Below, piece by piece: positions 8,362-17,043 of a DNA stretch of 64,000 bases. The position numbers were made by a program, and so were the translations under genes. The stretch is taken from NCBI GenBank assembly GCA_016716965.1, contig JADJUP010000052.1, forward strand, positions 1 to 64,000. Reading direction: 5' to 3'. Position 1 is the stretch's first letter. Each line of letters begins with the position of its first letter. Under the pieces are notes generated by a model. It was not told where the DNA came from. It worked only from the letters and a program-made list of their open reading frames with translations, and made no database searches. Origin of the DNA: Sulfuritalea sp. Lineage in GTDB: Bacteria > Pseudomonadota > Gammaproteobacteria > Burkholderiales > Rhodocyclaceae.

Positions 8362-9606
8362 ATGTACTCCAAGCAGAATACCCTCGCCAAGAGCGATCCC
8401 GATCTGTGGGCCGCGATACAGAACGAGAATCGCCGCCAGGAAGACCACATCGAGCTGATCGCCTCGGAGAACTACGTGTCGTGGCCGGTGATGGAAGCGC
8501 AGGGCTCGCAACTGACCAACAAGTACGCCGAAGGCTATCCGGGCAAGCGCTATTACGGCGGTTGCGAACACGTCGACGTGGCCGAGCAACTGGCCATTGA
8601 TCGCGCCAAGAAACTGTTCGGCGCCGACGCGGCAAACGTCCAGCCCAATTCCGGCTCGCAGGCCAACCAGGCGGTGTTCATGGCCTTCCTCAAGCCCGGT
8701 GACACCATCCTCGGCATGAACCTCGCCGCCGGCGGCCACCTGACGCACGGCATGGCGCTGAACATGTCGGGCAAGTGGTTCAACGTGGTGCCCTACGGCC
8801 TCGACGAAAACGAAGAGATCAACTATGCCGAGATGGAAAAGCTGGCGCACGAGCACAAGCCCAAGCTGATCATCGCCGGTGCCTCGGCCTATGCGCTGAA
8901 GATCGATTTCGAGCGGTTTGCCAAGGTGGCGAAAGCCGTCGGCGCCATCTTCATGGTGGACATGGCGCACTATGCCGGCCTGGTTGCCGCCGGCTACTAC
9001 CCGAACCCGGTGCCGCACGCCGATGTCGTCACCTCGACCACGCACAAGACCCTTCGCGGACCGCGCGGCGGATTGATCCTGATGAAGGCCGAGCACGAGA
9101 AGGCGATCAACTCCGCGATCTTCCCGGGCCTGCAGGGCGGGCCGCTGATGCACGTGATCGCCGCCAAGGCGGCCGCCTTCAAGGAGGCGATGACCCCCGA
9201 GTTCAAGAACTACCAGGAGCAGGTGATCGACAACGCCCAGGTCATGGCCAAGGTGCTCAAGAGCCGCGGCCTGCGCATCGTTTCCGGACGCACCGAGTCG
9301 CATGTCTTCCTGGTCGACCTGCAGGCCAAGAACATCACCGGCAAGGATGCCGAGGCGGCTCTGGGCAAGGCGCACATCACGGTTAACAAGAATGCCATTC
9401 CCAACGATCCGCAAAAGCCCTTCGTCACCAGCGGCGTGCGCATCGGCACGCCGGCCATGACCACGCGCGGCTTCACCGAGATCGAGGCGGAGCAGGTCGC
9501 CAACCTGATCGCCGACGTGCTCGACGCACCGCAGGACGAGGCCGTACTGGAGCGTGTGCGCGGACAGGTGTCGGCGATGTGCAAGAAGTTTCCGGTGTAT
9601 GGCTGA
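8362..9606 (+). CDS. glyA: Serine hydroxymethyltransferase
   Basis: The product interconverts serine and glycine with transfer of the one-carbon unit to tetrahydrofolate, using pyridoxal phosphate. It is 414 residues from the ATG at 8362, the usual length. The PLP lysine lies in VVTSTTHKTLRGPRGG, and IELIASENYVS and YAEGYPGKRYYGGCE are family signatures near the N-terminus. Upstream in-frame codons to 8302 lie in leader sequence. nrdR follows 20 bases later, the common betaproteobacterial order. Confidence 0.98.
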   Translation: MYSKQNTLAKSDPDLWAAIQNENRRQEDHIELIASENYVSWPVMEAQGSQLTNKYAEGYPGKRYYGGCEHVDVAEQLAIDRAKKLFGADAANVQPNSGSQANQAVFMAFLKPGDTILGMNLAAGGHLTHGMALNMSGKWFNVVPYGLDENEEINYAEMEKLAHEHKPKLIIAGASAYALKIDFERFAKVAKAVGAIFMVDMAHYAGLVAAGYYPNPVPHADVVTSTTHKTLRGPRGGLILMKAEHEKAINSAIFPGLQGGPLMHVIAAKAAAFKEAMTPEFKNYQEQVIDNAQVMAKVLKSRGLRIVSGRTESHVFLVDLQAKNITGKDAEAALGKAHITVNKNAIPNDPQKPFVTSGVRIGTPAMTTRGFTEIEAEQVANLIADVLDAPQDEAVLERVRGQVSAMCKKFPVYG

Positions 9607-9626
9607 GCGCCGATAGCGGAGCGGCC

Positions 9627-10100
9627 ATGAAGTGTCCCTATTGCGCGGAACCAAACACGCAGGTGGTGGACACCCGTGAGAACGAGGACGGCGATACTGT
9701 TCGCCGTCGTCGGCGCTGCCTCGCCTGCGACAAGCGCTTTACCACCTACGAGCGCGTCGAACTGCAGTTGCCGCAGGTGGTGAAGAAGAACGGCAGCCGC
9801 ACCGACTACGATCGCGACAAGCTCAAGGCCAGCATGATGCTGGCGATGAGGAAGCGCCCGGTCACCACCGAAAGCATCGACCTGGCGCTGGACCGCATCG
9901 AGGAAAAACTGGTGCAACTGGCGCTGCGCGAAGTGGCGTCCGACCGCATCGGCGAACTGGTGATGCGCGAACTCAAGCGGCTGGACAAGGTGGCCTACAT
10001 TCGATTCGCCTCGGTGTACCGCAACTTCGAGGACGTGGACGAATTTTCCGACGCGATACGCGAAATCAAGAAGCCGCGGCAACCCCGCGCCAAGTCCTGA
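9627..10100 (+). CDS. nrdR: Ribonucleotide reductase regulator NrdR
   Basis: The 157-residue protein has the N-terminal zinc ribbon (CPYC and CLAC pairs, with the VVDTRENEDG and RRRRC segments) and the ATP-cone domain (about residues 49-139) that senses ATP or dATP. It represses ribonucleotide reductase genes when dATP is high. The ATG at 9627 gives the standard MKCPYC start. It sits between glyA and ribD, its normal setting. Confidence 0.97.
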   Translation: MKCPYCAEPNTQVVDTRENEDGDTVRRRRRCLACDKRFTTYERVELQLPQVVKKNGSRTDYDRDKLKASMMLAMRKRPVTTESIDLALDRIEEKLVQLALREVASDRIGELVMRELKRLDKVAYIRFASVYRNFEDVDEFSDAIREIKKPRQPRAKS

Positions 10101-10124
10101 CGGGCCGCGGCTGATGAGCGCCGC

Positions 10125-11222
10125 ATGAGCTTTTCATCCGCCGACCACGCCTTCATGGCGCGCGCGCTGCAACTGGCGCGAAACGGCCTGTTCACCACGA
10201 CCCCCAATCCGCGTGTCGGCTGCGTCATGGTGCGCGACGGCCGCGTGATCGGCGAAGGCTGGCACGAGAAGGCCGGCGGGCCGCATGCCGAGGCGGCGGC
10301 GCTGAATGCAATAGTCGGCGCCGGCGACACGGCAAATGGCGCCACGGCCTACGTCACGCTGGAACCCTGCAGTCATTTCGGCCGCACGCCACCCTGCGCC
10401 GACGCGCTGATCGCGGCGGGCGTGGCGCGCGTCGTCGCGGCAATGCGCGACCCCAATCCACTGGTGGCGGGGCAAGGCCTTGCGCGCTTGGCCGCGGCCG
10501 GCATCGAGGTTGCCAGCGGCTTGCTCGAGGCCGACGCGGCCGAGCTCAACATCGGCTTCGTATCGCGCATGACGCGCGGGCGGCCCTGGCTGCGCCTCAA
10601 GGTGGCCGCCAGCCTCGACGGCAAGACCGCGCTCAACAACGGTGTTTCGCAATGGATCACCGGGCCGGACGCGCGCCGCGATGCGCACGCCTGGCGCGCG
10701 CGCTCCTGCGCGGTGCTGACCGGCATCGGCACGGTGAAGGACGACAATCCGCGGCTCACCGCGCGCGAGGTGGATACCCCGCGCCAGCCGCTCAAGGTGG
10801 TGATCGACAGCCGGCTCGAAACGCCGCCCGGTGCGGCCGTACTCGATGGCGGCAATGTGCTGATCGTCGCGGCGCAGGATGATCCGGCGCGCAGCGCGGT
10901 CCTGCGCGAGTGCGGTGCAGAGATCGTGGTGTTGCCCAACGCGCAGGGCAAGGTCGAACTCACGGCCCTGATGCAGGAACTGGGGCGGCGCGGCATCAAT
11001 GAAGTGCTGGCCGAAGCCGGCACGCGGCTCAACGGCTCGCTGCTGCGCGAGGGCTGCGTCGATGAACTGCTGATCTACCAGGCGCCGCTGCTGATCGGCG
11101 ATGCCGCGCGCGGCATGTTCGGCCTCGCCGAACTGACCGACCTGTCAGGTGCACGCCGGCTGGATATCTTCGAACGCCGTAGCGTGGGCGCCGACTTTCG
11201 CATCCGGGCACGCCTTGGCTAG
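10125..11222 (+). CDS. ribD: Bifunctional riboflavin biosynthesis deaminase/reductase
   Basis: The 365-residue protein has an N-terminal zinc deaminase domain (HAE, then TLEPCSHFGRTPPC) and a C-terminal reductase domain (LRLKVAASLDGKTA, SQWITGPDARRD). It performs the second and third steps of riboflavin synthesis from GTP. A dispersed-repeat copy at 10314-10333 encodes VGAGDTA between the HAE motif and the GATAYVTLEPC strand; this loop is three residues longer than in the E. coli protein. The gene starts 24 bases after nrdR. Confidence 0.96.
   Translation: MSFSSADHAFMARALQLARNGLFTTTPNPRVGCVMVRDGRVIGEGWHEKAGGPHAEAAALNAIVGAGDTANGATAYVTLEPCSHFGRTPPCADALIAAGVARVVAAMRDPNPLVAGQGLARLAAAGIEVASGLLEADAAELNIGFVSRMTRGRPWLRLKVAASLDGKTALNNGVSQWITGPDARRDAHAWRARSCAVLTGIGTVKDDNPRLTAREVDTPRQPLKVVIDSRLETPPGAAVLDGGNVLIVAAQDDPARSAVLRECGAEIVVLPNAQGKVELTALMQELGRRGINEVLAEAGTRLNGSLLREGCVDELLIYQAPLLIGDAARGMFGLAELTDLSGARRLDIFERRSVGADFRIRARLG
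10314..10333 (-). repeat. Dispersed repeat, copy 4 (inside ribD)
   Basis: GTCGGCGCCGGCGACACGGC matches the core at 18 of 20 positions and is read as VGAGDTA in a surface loop of the deaminase domain. Confidence 0.55.
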
Positions 11223-11592
11223 GCATGAGCGGGACGAGGAGCAGGGCCGCCGCGATTTTCGCGGGCGCAGCCTGCTGATCAACCTTCTGCGCGTGTTCCA
11301 CATCGTCGGGCTGGCCGGCATATCCGCCGCGGTACTGGCGGGGGCCGCGGGTGCCGAACAATGGGGCGGCGTGATGCTGGCTTCCGGCATCGGCATCATC
11401 GCGCTCGATGCCTGGGCCAATCCCCTCTATTTTCGCCAGGCCAAGGGAATCGGTACGCTGCTCAAGATTGCCCTGGTGGCGTTGATGGTGGTGTGGGAAG
11501 GCGGGCGCCAGCCGCTGTTCTGGTTCGTGCTGGCATTTTCCGTCGCGCTCAGCCACGCGCCGGGGCGGATTCGCCACCGGCAGTTGTTCTGA
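11215..11592 (+). CDS. Small membrane protein of unknown function
   Basis: The conserved-looking part (LLINLLRVFHIVGLAG onward) has about three hydrophobic segments and ends in SHAPGRIRHRQLF. The start is uncertain. The frame is open from an ATG at 11149 inside ribD; a TTG at 11215 overlapping the ribD end is the shortest start that keeps the charged N-terminus, giving about 125 residues. It is convergent with the ThiF-like gene. The family was not recognised. Confidence 0.6.
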   Translation: MARHERDEEQGRRDFRGRSLLINLLRVFHIVGLAGISAAVLAGAAGAEQWGGVMLASGIGIIALDAWANPLYFRQAKGIGTLLKIALVALMVVWEGGRQPLFWFVLAFSVALSHAPGRIRHRQLF

Positions 11593-11593
11593 C

Positions 11594-11626
11594 CTGCGGC
11601 GCGGTCAGTTCGCGGGCGCGCCGCAG
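11594..11626. terminator. Hairpin between convergent genes
   Basis: A 10-bp perfect stem (CTGCGGCGCG / CGCGCCGCAG) with a 13-base loop starts just after the stop of the small membrane protein gene and overlaps the last codons of the ThiF-like gene. It lacks a T-tract. It may work as a rho-independent or roadblock element in both directions. Confidence 0.45.
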
Positions 11627-12360
11627 ACCGCGCAGCCCGGATCGCGCGGCACGCGGATTTCGCGCCACTCCATGCCGAGGCCGTCGAGCAGCAGCAGGCG
11701 TCCGGCGAGGCTGGTGCCGCAGCCGATCAGGAGCTTGAGTGCTTCCGCCGCCTGCACCGTGCCGATGATGCCGGTCAGCGGCGCGAAGACACCCATCACG
11801 GCGCAGCGCACCTCCTCGACATCCTGGCCTTCGGGAAACAGGCAGTGGTAGCAGGGCGCGTTTGCCTGGCGCGAATCGAACACCGCCACCTGGCCGTCGA
11901 AGCGGATCGCCGCACCGGAGACCAGCGGCTTGCGGAATTTGACGCAGGCGCGATTCACGGCGTGGCGCGTGGCGAAGTTGTCGCAGCAGTCGAGCACGAT
12001 GTCGGCTTGCGCCACTTCCTCGTCGAGGCGTTCGCCGGAAAGCCGCTCGGCCAGGGCGACAACCCGGCACTCGGGATTGATCTCGCCCAGCGTGCGCTTG
12101 CCCGATGCGGATTTGCTCATGCCGACCGCATCGGTACGATGAAGGATCTGGCGCTGCAGGTTGGTCATGTCGACCGTGTCGCCATCGGCCAGGACCAGCG
12201 TTCCGACGCCGGCCGAGGCCAGGTAGTAGGCCGCCGGTGATCCGAGGCCGCCCGCACCGACCACCAGCACGCGCGCATTGACGATGTTTTCCTGGCCTTC
12301 GATGCCGATCTGCGGCAGCAGGATGTGGCGGCTGTAACGCAGGAGCTGTTCGTCGTTCAT
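11605..12360 (-). CDS. moeB: MoeB/ThiF/HesA-family adenylyltransferase
   Basis: The 251-residue E1-like enzyme adenylates the C-terminal glycine of a sulfur-carrier protein (MoaD or ThiS). It has the ATP loop VLVVGAGGLGSPAAYYLA, the ADGDTVDMTNLQRQ segment, DCCDNFATR and two zinc-binding pairs (CYHC, CAVC). Length and order of motifs fit MoeB or ThiF; without moaD or thiS nearby the exact partner is unclear. It is followed downstream (leftward) by convergent genes and preceded by an unknown gene in the same orientation. Confidence 0.85.
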   Translation of the reverse strand: MNDEQLLRYSRHILLPQIGIEGQENIVNARVLVVGAGGLGSPAAYYLASAGVGTLVLADGDTVDMTNLQRQILHRTDAVGMSKSASGKRTLGEINPECRVVALAERLSGERLDEEVAQADIVLDCCDNFATRHAVNRACVKFRKPLVSGAAIRFDGQVAVFDSRQANAPCYHCLFPEGQDVEEVRCAVMGVFAPLTGIIGTVQAAEALKLLIGCGTSLAGRLLLLDGLGMEWREIRVPRDPGCAVCGAPAN

Positions 12361-12374
12361 GGGGACGTCGGAGC

Positions 12375-12857
12375 TCAGCGTTCCTGACGCAACTCGGGCG
12401 GGGTCTCGTCGTGGTCGCCGTGGGGATGGTGCTCCCAGGCCTTGGAATACACCTCGTGCGATTTCTTGATCAGGCGTTCCGGTACACGCATGTTGCGCAT
12501 CTGGGTTTCTTCGCAGAAATACACCACGGTGCGCATCAGCTTGCTGTAGACGCTGTTGTCGAGGTGAAAGCCCTGGCGCACCAGCGCGGCTTCCAGTCCC
12601 TCCAGCGAGTAGTCGCTGATCTCGTACCAGATCGACAGGCTGCAGGGCACCAGGCCACTGTCGATTTCCATTCCGTCCAGCCCGGCAAGCAGCTTGCGCG
12701 CTTCTTCCACGTGTTCCGGATGCTGCGGGTCGAAGCGCAGTTCGCGGTGCTTGCGCGTGCCGGGTTGCGGCACGAACGCGGCGGGACGCTGGCGTGGTTT
12801 GCCATCGCGCTTCTCATCGCGCAACTCGCGGGCCTTTTCCGGAGTCATCCTGCTCAT
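12375..12857 (-). CDS. Conserved-looking protein of unknown function
   Basis: This 160-residue soluble protein has a charged N-terminus, a central region (LRFDPQHPEHVEEARKLLAG followed by a YEISDYSLEGLEAAL segment) and a His- and Glu-rich end. There is no signal peptide and no recognised domain. It lies 14 bases upstream of the MoeB-like gene in the same direction and is probably co-transcribed with it. Confidence 0.6.
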   Translation of the reverse strand: MSRMTPEKARELRDEKRDGKPRQRPAAFVPQPGTRKHRELRFDPQHPEHVEEARKLLAGLDGMEIDSGLVPCSLSIWYEISDYSLEGLEAALVRQGFHLDNSVYSKLMRTVVYFCEETQMRNMRVPERLIKKSHEVYSKAWEHHPHGDHDETPPELRQER

Positions 12858-12944
12858 CGTTCGCGTCCTGCGATCAAAGCTCTGGAAGAAATTGCGGCGT
12901 GCAGCATCTGTTTAAGGTGAAACAACCCGTTCGGAGCAACTGGT

Positions 12945-13006
12945 GAAAGTCGAGCGAAGCGAGCTGACCAGTAGCCCCGCCCTGGGGCGGGGATGGGGGT
13001 GGGGGG
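12945..13006 (+). repeat. 60-bp palindromic element, right-facing copy
   Basis: The element contains the dyad CGAGCGAAGCGAGC, then CCAGTAGCCCCGCC and a complementary GGGGCGGGG arm, then a G-run. A copy in inverted orientation lies at 14517-14580, on the other side of ctpA. Confidence 0.75.
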
Positions 13007-13075
13007 CCTTCGATTCGCCTTTCGCGTGTTTCATCATCAGGGATGCCGGATCGCTGCATGAAAGTTAGGCGGCTT

Positions 13076-14479
13076 TTAGCGCTTGATGATCTGCCAGGCT
13101 TTAAGCAAATTGACCGCCTGGTTGAGCTGGTAATCCTTCTTCGAGGCGAACTCGAGCGGAGCATGCGGCGAATCCTCGGCGTCGTCCTTGCCCTTCTTTT
13201 CGTCTTTCTTGGTCTGCGGCTTGGCTGCCGGCTCGCCGGCCTTTTCGTTTTCGCCGCCAAGATGGCGTTCCAGGTCAGCTTCGCGCACACGTTCGCGCGA
13301 CCCGCCATTGGCGCTTTCCTCGACCACGATGTCGGGCGTGATGCCCTTGGCCTGGATCGAACGGCCCGATGGCGTGAAGTAGCGCGCCGTGGTGAGCTTG
13401 ATCGCTGCATTATTGGACAGCGGGAGCACGGTTTGCACGGAACCCTTGCCGAAGGTCTGGGTGCCCATCACAATGGCGCGCTTGTGGTCCTGCAGCGCCC
13501 CGGCAACGATCTCCGAGGCGGAGGCGGAACCGCCATTGACCAGCACCACCATCGGTGTGGTCCGTGCCCAGGCCGGCAGGCCCTTCATGATGTCTTCCTT
13601 GTTGCCGCGCTGGTAATCCTCCGGGCTGGCCACGTAGCGTCGCTTGGCGTCCTCGGTGCGGCCGTCGGTAGAGGTGACCAGCGTCTGCGGCGGCAGGAAC
13701 GCGGCGGAAACACCCACCGCGCCGTTGAGCAGTCCGCCCGGATCGTTGCGCAGGTCAAGTACCAGTCCCTTGATGCCTTCACCCTTTGCTTCCTTGTCGG
13801 CCTTGGCCAGCTTGTCGAGGTGCTTTACAACGTCGGGTGCGGTTTCTTCCTGAAACTGGGTGACCCGCAGGTAGCCATAGCCGTTTTCGAGCAGCTTCGA
13901 CTTGACGCTCTGCACCTTGATCTTTTCCCGGGTCAGGGTGACTTCGAAGGGCTTGGCCTCGCCCTTGCGGACGATGGTCAGGCGGATCTGGGTCTTGGGC
14001 TTGCCGCGCATCTTCTTCACCGCATCGGTGAGCGTGAGGCCCTTCACCGGCGTGTCGTCGAGCTTGATGACCAGGTCGCCTGGTTTCAGGCCGGCGCGGA
14101 ACGCCGGCGTGTCCTCGATGGGCGACACCACCTTGACGAAGCCGTCTTCCATGCCGACTTCGATGCCGAGGCCACCGAATTCCCCTTGGGTGCTGACCTG
14201 CAGGTCCTTGAAGGAGTCCGGGTCGAGGTAGGCCGAGTGCGGGTCGAGGTTGGCCAGCATGCCACTGATGGCATGGGTGATCAGCTTCTTGTCATCGACC
14301 GGCTCCACATACCCCTGCTTGATGGCGTTGTAGACGTCGGCAAAGCTGCGCAACTCCTCGATCGGCAATGCCGAGGAGATGGCGTCCTTGTTTGCGCTGG
14401 CGGAAAAATTCAGGCTGATGAAGACGCCGGCGATCAGGCCGGTCACTACCAGACTCGCTTGCTGCAGCTTGCTGCTCAT
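13076..14479 (-). CDS. ctpA: Carboxyl-terminal processing protease (S41 family)
   Basis: The 467-residue protein has an N-terminal signal anchor (about residues 7-29), a PDZ domain (about 95-185, GLGIEVGMEDGFVKVVSPIE), and the S41 catalytic core with the serine in GGSASASEIVAGAL and the lysine in GTQTFGKGSVQ. It cleaves C-terminal tails of periplasmic substrates. A Lys- and Glu-rich insert (about 395-440) precedes the C-terminus. It is flanked by an inverted pair of 60-bp elements and lies downstream of the EnvC-like gene in the same direction, the common ctpA-envC-gpmA grouping. Confidence 0.95.
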   Translation of the reverse strand: MSSKLQQASLVVTGLIAGVFISLNFSASANKDAISSALPIEELRSFADVYNAIKQGYVEPVDDKKLITHAISGMLANLDPHSAYLDPDSFKDLQVSTQGEFGGLGIEVGMEDGFVKVVSPIEDTPAFRAGLKPGDLVIKLDDTPVKGLTLTDAVKKMRGKPKTQIRLTIVRKGEAKPFEVTLTREKIKVQSVKSKLLENGYGYLRVTQFQEETAPDVVKHLDKLAKADKEAKGEGIKGLVLDLRNDPGGLLNGAVGVSAAFLPPQTLVTSTDGRTEDAKRRYVASPEDYQRGNKEDIMKGLPAWARTTPMVVLVNGGSASASEIVAGALQDHKRAIVMGTQTFGKGSVQTVLPLSNNAAIKLTTARYFTPSGRSIQAKGITPDIVVEESANGGSRERVREADLERHLGGENEKAGEPAAKPQTKKDEKKGKDDAEDSPHAPLEFASKKDYQLNQAVNLLKAWQIIKR

Positions 14480-14516
14480 AGATACTCCGATGGAAACAAA
14501 GGCAATTTGAACAACT

Positions 14517-14580
14517 CAACCCCCCATCCCCCGCCCCGGCGGGGGCTACTGGTTGGCTCGCTACGCTCGAAAATCAAGGG
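14517..14580 (-). repeat. 60-bp palindromic element, left-facing copy
   Basis: Read on the minus strand it matches 12945-13006 closely: GAGCGTAGCGAGC, then ACCAGTAGCCCCCGCC, GGGGCGGGGGATGGGG. It occupies the spacer between the EnvC-like gene and ctpA. Confidence 0.75.
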
Positions 14581-14598
14581 CCACTCCTGTGAAGCACA

Positions 14599-15843
14599 CT
14601 AGCGACTGCCGACCCACCTCAGGGGGTCGAACGGCTGGCCCCTATGCCTGAGTTCAAAGTATAAACCCGAGTCGGCATTGCCGCCGCTGTTTCCCACGGT
14701 GGCGACGGAATCGCCATTCTTTACAACGGTGCCGACCGCTGCCAGCAGCGATTCGTTGTTGCCGTAAACGGAGAGGAAGTCATCGCCGTGGTCAATCACC
14801 AGCAGGTTGCCGAAGCCGCGCAGCCAGTCCGCGAATACCACCGTACCCGGCGCCACGGCCCTGACGTCGATGCCTTCCGCAGCCCTGATGAAGACGCCCT
14901 TCCACACCGCTCCGCCTTCCGCGCGCGGCGTGCCGAAGCGGCCGGCGACAGTGCCCTTGATCGGCAGGTGCAGCTTCCCGCGCAAGGCGGCAAAGGCGCC
15001 GCCGACATTGCCGGGGTCGTGGCTTTTCAGTCGTGGCGACCTGACCGCGGCCGACCCGCGGGGAGTTGGCGCCGCTTGCGAACTACCCGGCTTGGCCTTG
15101 CGCGCCGCGGCTATCCGCGCCAGGCCCTCAATGAGTTTTGCCAGGCGTTGCTCGTCCTTCTTCAGTGTGGCGATCTCGCGGCGTTGCGCCTTGAGCCGAT
15201 CGCCGATTGCCGCCAGCTTGCTCGCGCGTTGCTTTTTGCGTTCGAGCAATTGGGCTCGACCTTCCTGTTGGCGGCGCTCGTTTTCCGCGACCTGCGCCTG
15301 CCGTTCGCGCGTTGCATCGGCGAGCCGCGTTCTCTCGGCGGCGATGCCGCGCAACTGCTGTATCAGATCGGCTTTTGCACGCGAGAGTTGTGTGAGGAAA
15401 TACCTGTCGCGCGACCATTGGTTGGGATCGGAACCCGCTAGCAACAGACTCAGCGCGTCGGCATCGCCGCCGACGAACTGGTTCCGGAGCAGTTGCGCGA
15501 GCTGGTTCCGTTGCGCCCCCATCTGGCGATCGAGGCGCTGGTTCTGGGCATCGAGATCGGCTATCTGGGCCTTCAGCGCGGCGCGTTCCGTGCCCAGTTC
15601 ATGCAGGCGCCGGTTGGCGTCGGAAATCGCCGACTCGGTATCCCGCAACTGATCGGTGACGTGGCTTTTCGACTCCTCGGCTGCAGCCATTTCGCGCCGT
15701 AGCGCCTCGATGCGGCCTTTCAGGTCGTGCAACTCGCCCTTCTTGCCGTCGACACTGGCCGCGAGTGAGGCCGCGGCGAAGAACGTCGACGCGAAAAGCG
15801 AAAAGTGGAACGTGATCCGTGCGAGGCGGCGCAGGATGCTCAC
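14599..15843 (-). CDS. envC: EnvC-like murein hydrolase activator (M23/LytM domain)
   Basis: The 414-residue protein has a signal peptide, a long coiled coil (about residues 30-250) and a C-terminal LytM-fold domain (about 295-414). The zinc ligands of active LytM peptidases are missing: the first His and Asp positions read VWKGVFIRAAEGIDV, and the HxH site reads ELRH. This is as in EnvC, which activates amidases AmiA and AmiB at the division site and does not cut murein itself. It is placed between gpmA and ctpA, a frequent proteobacterial order. Confidence 0.9.
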   Translation of the reverse strand: MSILRRLARITFHFSLFASTFFAAASLAASVDGKKGELHDLKGRIEALRREMAAAEESKSHVTDQLRDTESAISDANRRLHELGTERAALKAQIADLDAQNQRLDRQMGAQRNQLAQLLRNQFVGGDADALSLLLAGSDPNQWSRDRYFLTQLSRAKADLIQQLRGIAAERTRLADATRERQAQVAENERRQQEGRAQLLERKKQRASKLAAIGDRLKAQRREIATLKKDEQRLAKLIEGLARIAAARKAKPGSSQAAPTPRGSAAVRSPRLKSHDPGNVGGAFAALRGKLHLPIKGTVAGRFGTPRAEGGAVWKGVFIRAAEGIDVRAVAPGTVVFADWLRGFGNLLVIDHGDDFLSVYGNNESLLAAVGTVVKNGDSVATVGNSGGNADSGLYFELRHRGQPFDPLRWVGSR

Positions 15844-15860
15844 GTCTCACAGGTCACGAT

Positions 15861-16610
15861 TCAAGCCTTTGCCTTGCCCTGGTTGGCCACGGCGGCCATC
15901 GCCGCCTTGATCGCGTCCGCATCGCCGAGGTAGTAGTTGCGAATCGGCTTCAGGTCAGCGTCGAGTTCATACACCAGCGGCTGTGCCGTCGGGATGTTGA
16001 GGCCGACGATGTCCGCATCCGAAACATTGTCCAGGTACTTGATCAGGGCGCGCAGGCTGTTGCCGTGGGCGGCGATGACGACCTTCTTGCCGGACCTGAC
16101 AGCCGGGGCGATGGTTTCGTGCCAGTAGGGCAGGAAGCGCTCAACGGTGTCCTTGAGGCATTCGGTTCGCGGGAACTGGGCGGGCGGCAGGTTTGCATAG
16201 CGCGGGTTGCCGGTCTCCAGCCGAGGGTCGTCTTCGGCCAGTGGCGGTGGCGGCGTGTCGTAGGCTCGGCGCCAGACCAGCACCTGCTCGTCGCCGAACT
16301 TGGCGGCTGTTTCCGATTTGTTGAGCCCCTGCAACGCCCCGTAATGGCGTTCGTTCAGGCGCCAGGAATGCTGCACCGGGATCCACATCCGGTCCATTTC
16401 CTCCAATACTGTCCACAAGGTCTTTATTGCGCGTCGCAGCACCGAGGTATAGGCGATGTCGAAGGTGAAGCCTTCCTTCTTCAGAAGTTGGCCGGCGGCC
16501 ACGGCTTCGGCAAGCCCCTTTTCGGTGAGGCCGACGTCGGTCCAGCCGGTGAAGCGGTTTTCCTGGTTCCAGGTGGATTCACCGTGGCGAAGCAGAACTA
16601 TCTTGTACAT
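15861..16610 (-). CDS. gpmA: 2,3-bisphosphoglycerate-dependent phosphoglycerate mutase
   Basis: The 249-residue enzyme interconverts 3- and 2-phosphoglycerate. The catalytic LLRHGESTWN is near the N-terminus, LNERHYGALQG follows at about residue 85, and the second His is in VVIAAHGNSLRALIKYL. The ATG at 16610 has GAGG 7 bases upstream and gives the standard MYKIVLLRHGE start, preferred over the in-frame ATG at 16622. It is divergent from arsR. Confidence 0.97.
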   Translation of the reverse strand: MYKIVLLRHGESTWNQENRFTGWTDVGLTEKGLAEAVAAGQLLKKEGFTFDIAYTSVLRRAIKTLWTVLEEMDRMWIPVQHSWRLNERHYGALQGLNKSETAAKFGDEQVLVWRRAYDTPPPPLAEDDPRLETGNPRYANLPPAQFPRTECLKDTVERFLPYWHETIAPAVRSGKKVVIAAHGNSLRALIKYLDNVSDADIVGLNIPTAQPLVYELDADLKPIRNYYLGDADAIKAAMAAVANQGKAKA

Positions 16611-16643
16611 GGGGAGCCTCAACGCTTAGCAGTAGCAGTATTC

Positions 16644-16649
16644 TATAAT
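16644..16649 (+). promoter_or_regulatory. Candidate -10 for arsR
   Basis: A perfect TATAAT lies about 60 bases before the arsR ATG. No good -35 was found at the right spacing, and the AT-rich site could instead be part of an operator. Confidence 0.35.
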
Positions 16650-16710
16650 ATTGGTGATTGCTGCCAGCAAGACGCGCAATTACGTCGCCACATCGAGGAA
16701 CCCTTCCGGC

Positions 16711-17037
16711 ATGAATCCAGCAATCAGCGAACTGATCGGCAAACAGGAGCACATCGAAACCGCGGCGCGGGCGCTGAAGGCGATTTCGCATCCGTTGCGC
16801 CTGAAGATACTCTGCGTGGTGGGGGGCGACGAAACCTGCGTCCAGGACATCGTCGAGGCCGTCGGCACTTCGCAGAGCAATATCTCGCAGCACCTCGCCA
16901 TCTTGCGCGACAAGGGCGTCCTGCAAACCCGCAAGGATGCCAACCGGGTTTTTTATCGCATCGCCGACCAGCGCACGCTGCAACTCATCGCGCTGATGCG
17001 CGAAGTGTTCTGCGGCGTTCCGGCACACAGGGAATAG
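16711..17037 (+). CDS. ArsR-family repressor, possibly thiol or persulfide sensing
   Basis: The 108-residue winged-helix protein shows the ArsR core SHPLRLKILCVVGG, a recognition helix in SQSNISQHLAILRDKGVL and the wing RKDANRVFYRI. It lacks the classical ELCVCDL metal box but has cysteines at about 35, 43 and 101. Thiol-based ArsR sensors of sulfide or persulfide (SqrR, BigR, YgaV) use two such cysteines and regulate rhodanese-type genes. Here a rhodanese and a glutaredoxin gene follow directly, so a sulfur or redox sensing role is plausible but inferred. Confidence 0.8.
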   Translation: MNPAISELIGKQEHIETAARALKAISHPLRLKILCVVGGDETCVQDIVEAVGTSQSNISQHLAILRDKGVLQTRKDANRVFYRIADQRTLQLIALMREVFCGVPAHRE

Positions 17038-17043
17038 ACAACA

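Noticed and set aside
11178..11202. Possible further copy of the dispersed repeat at the end of ribD
   Set aside because: It shares only 21 of 25 bases, with clustered mismatches, and encodes the RRSVGADFRI segment expected at the RibD C-terminus. It is probably coincidence.
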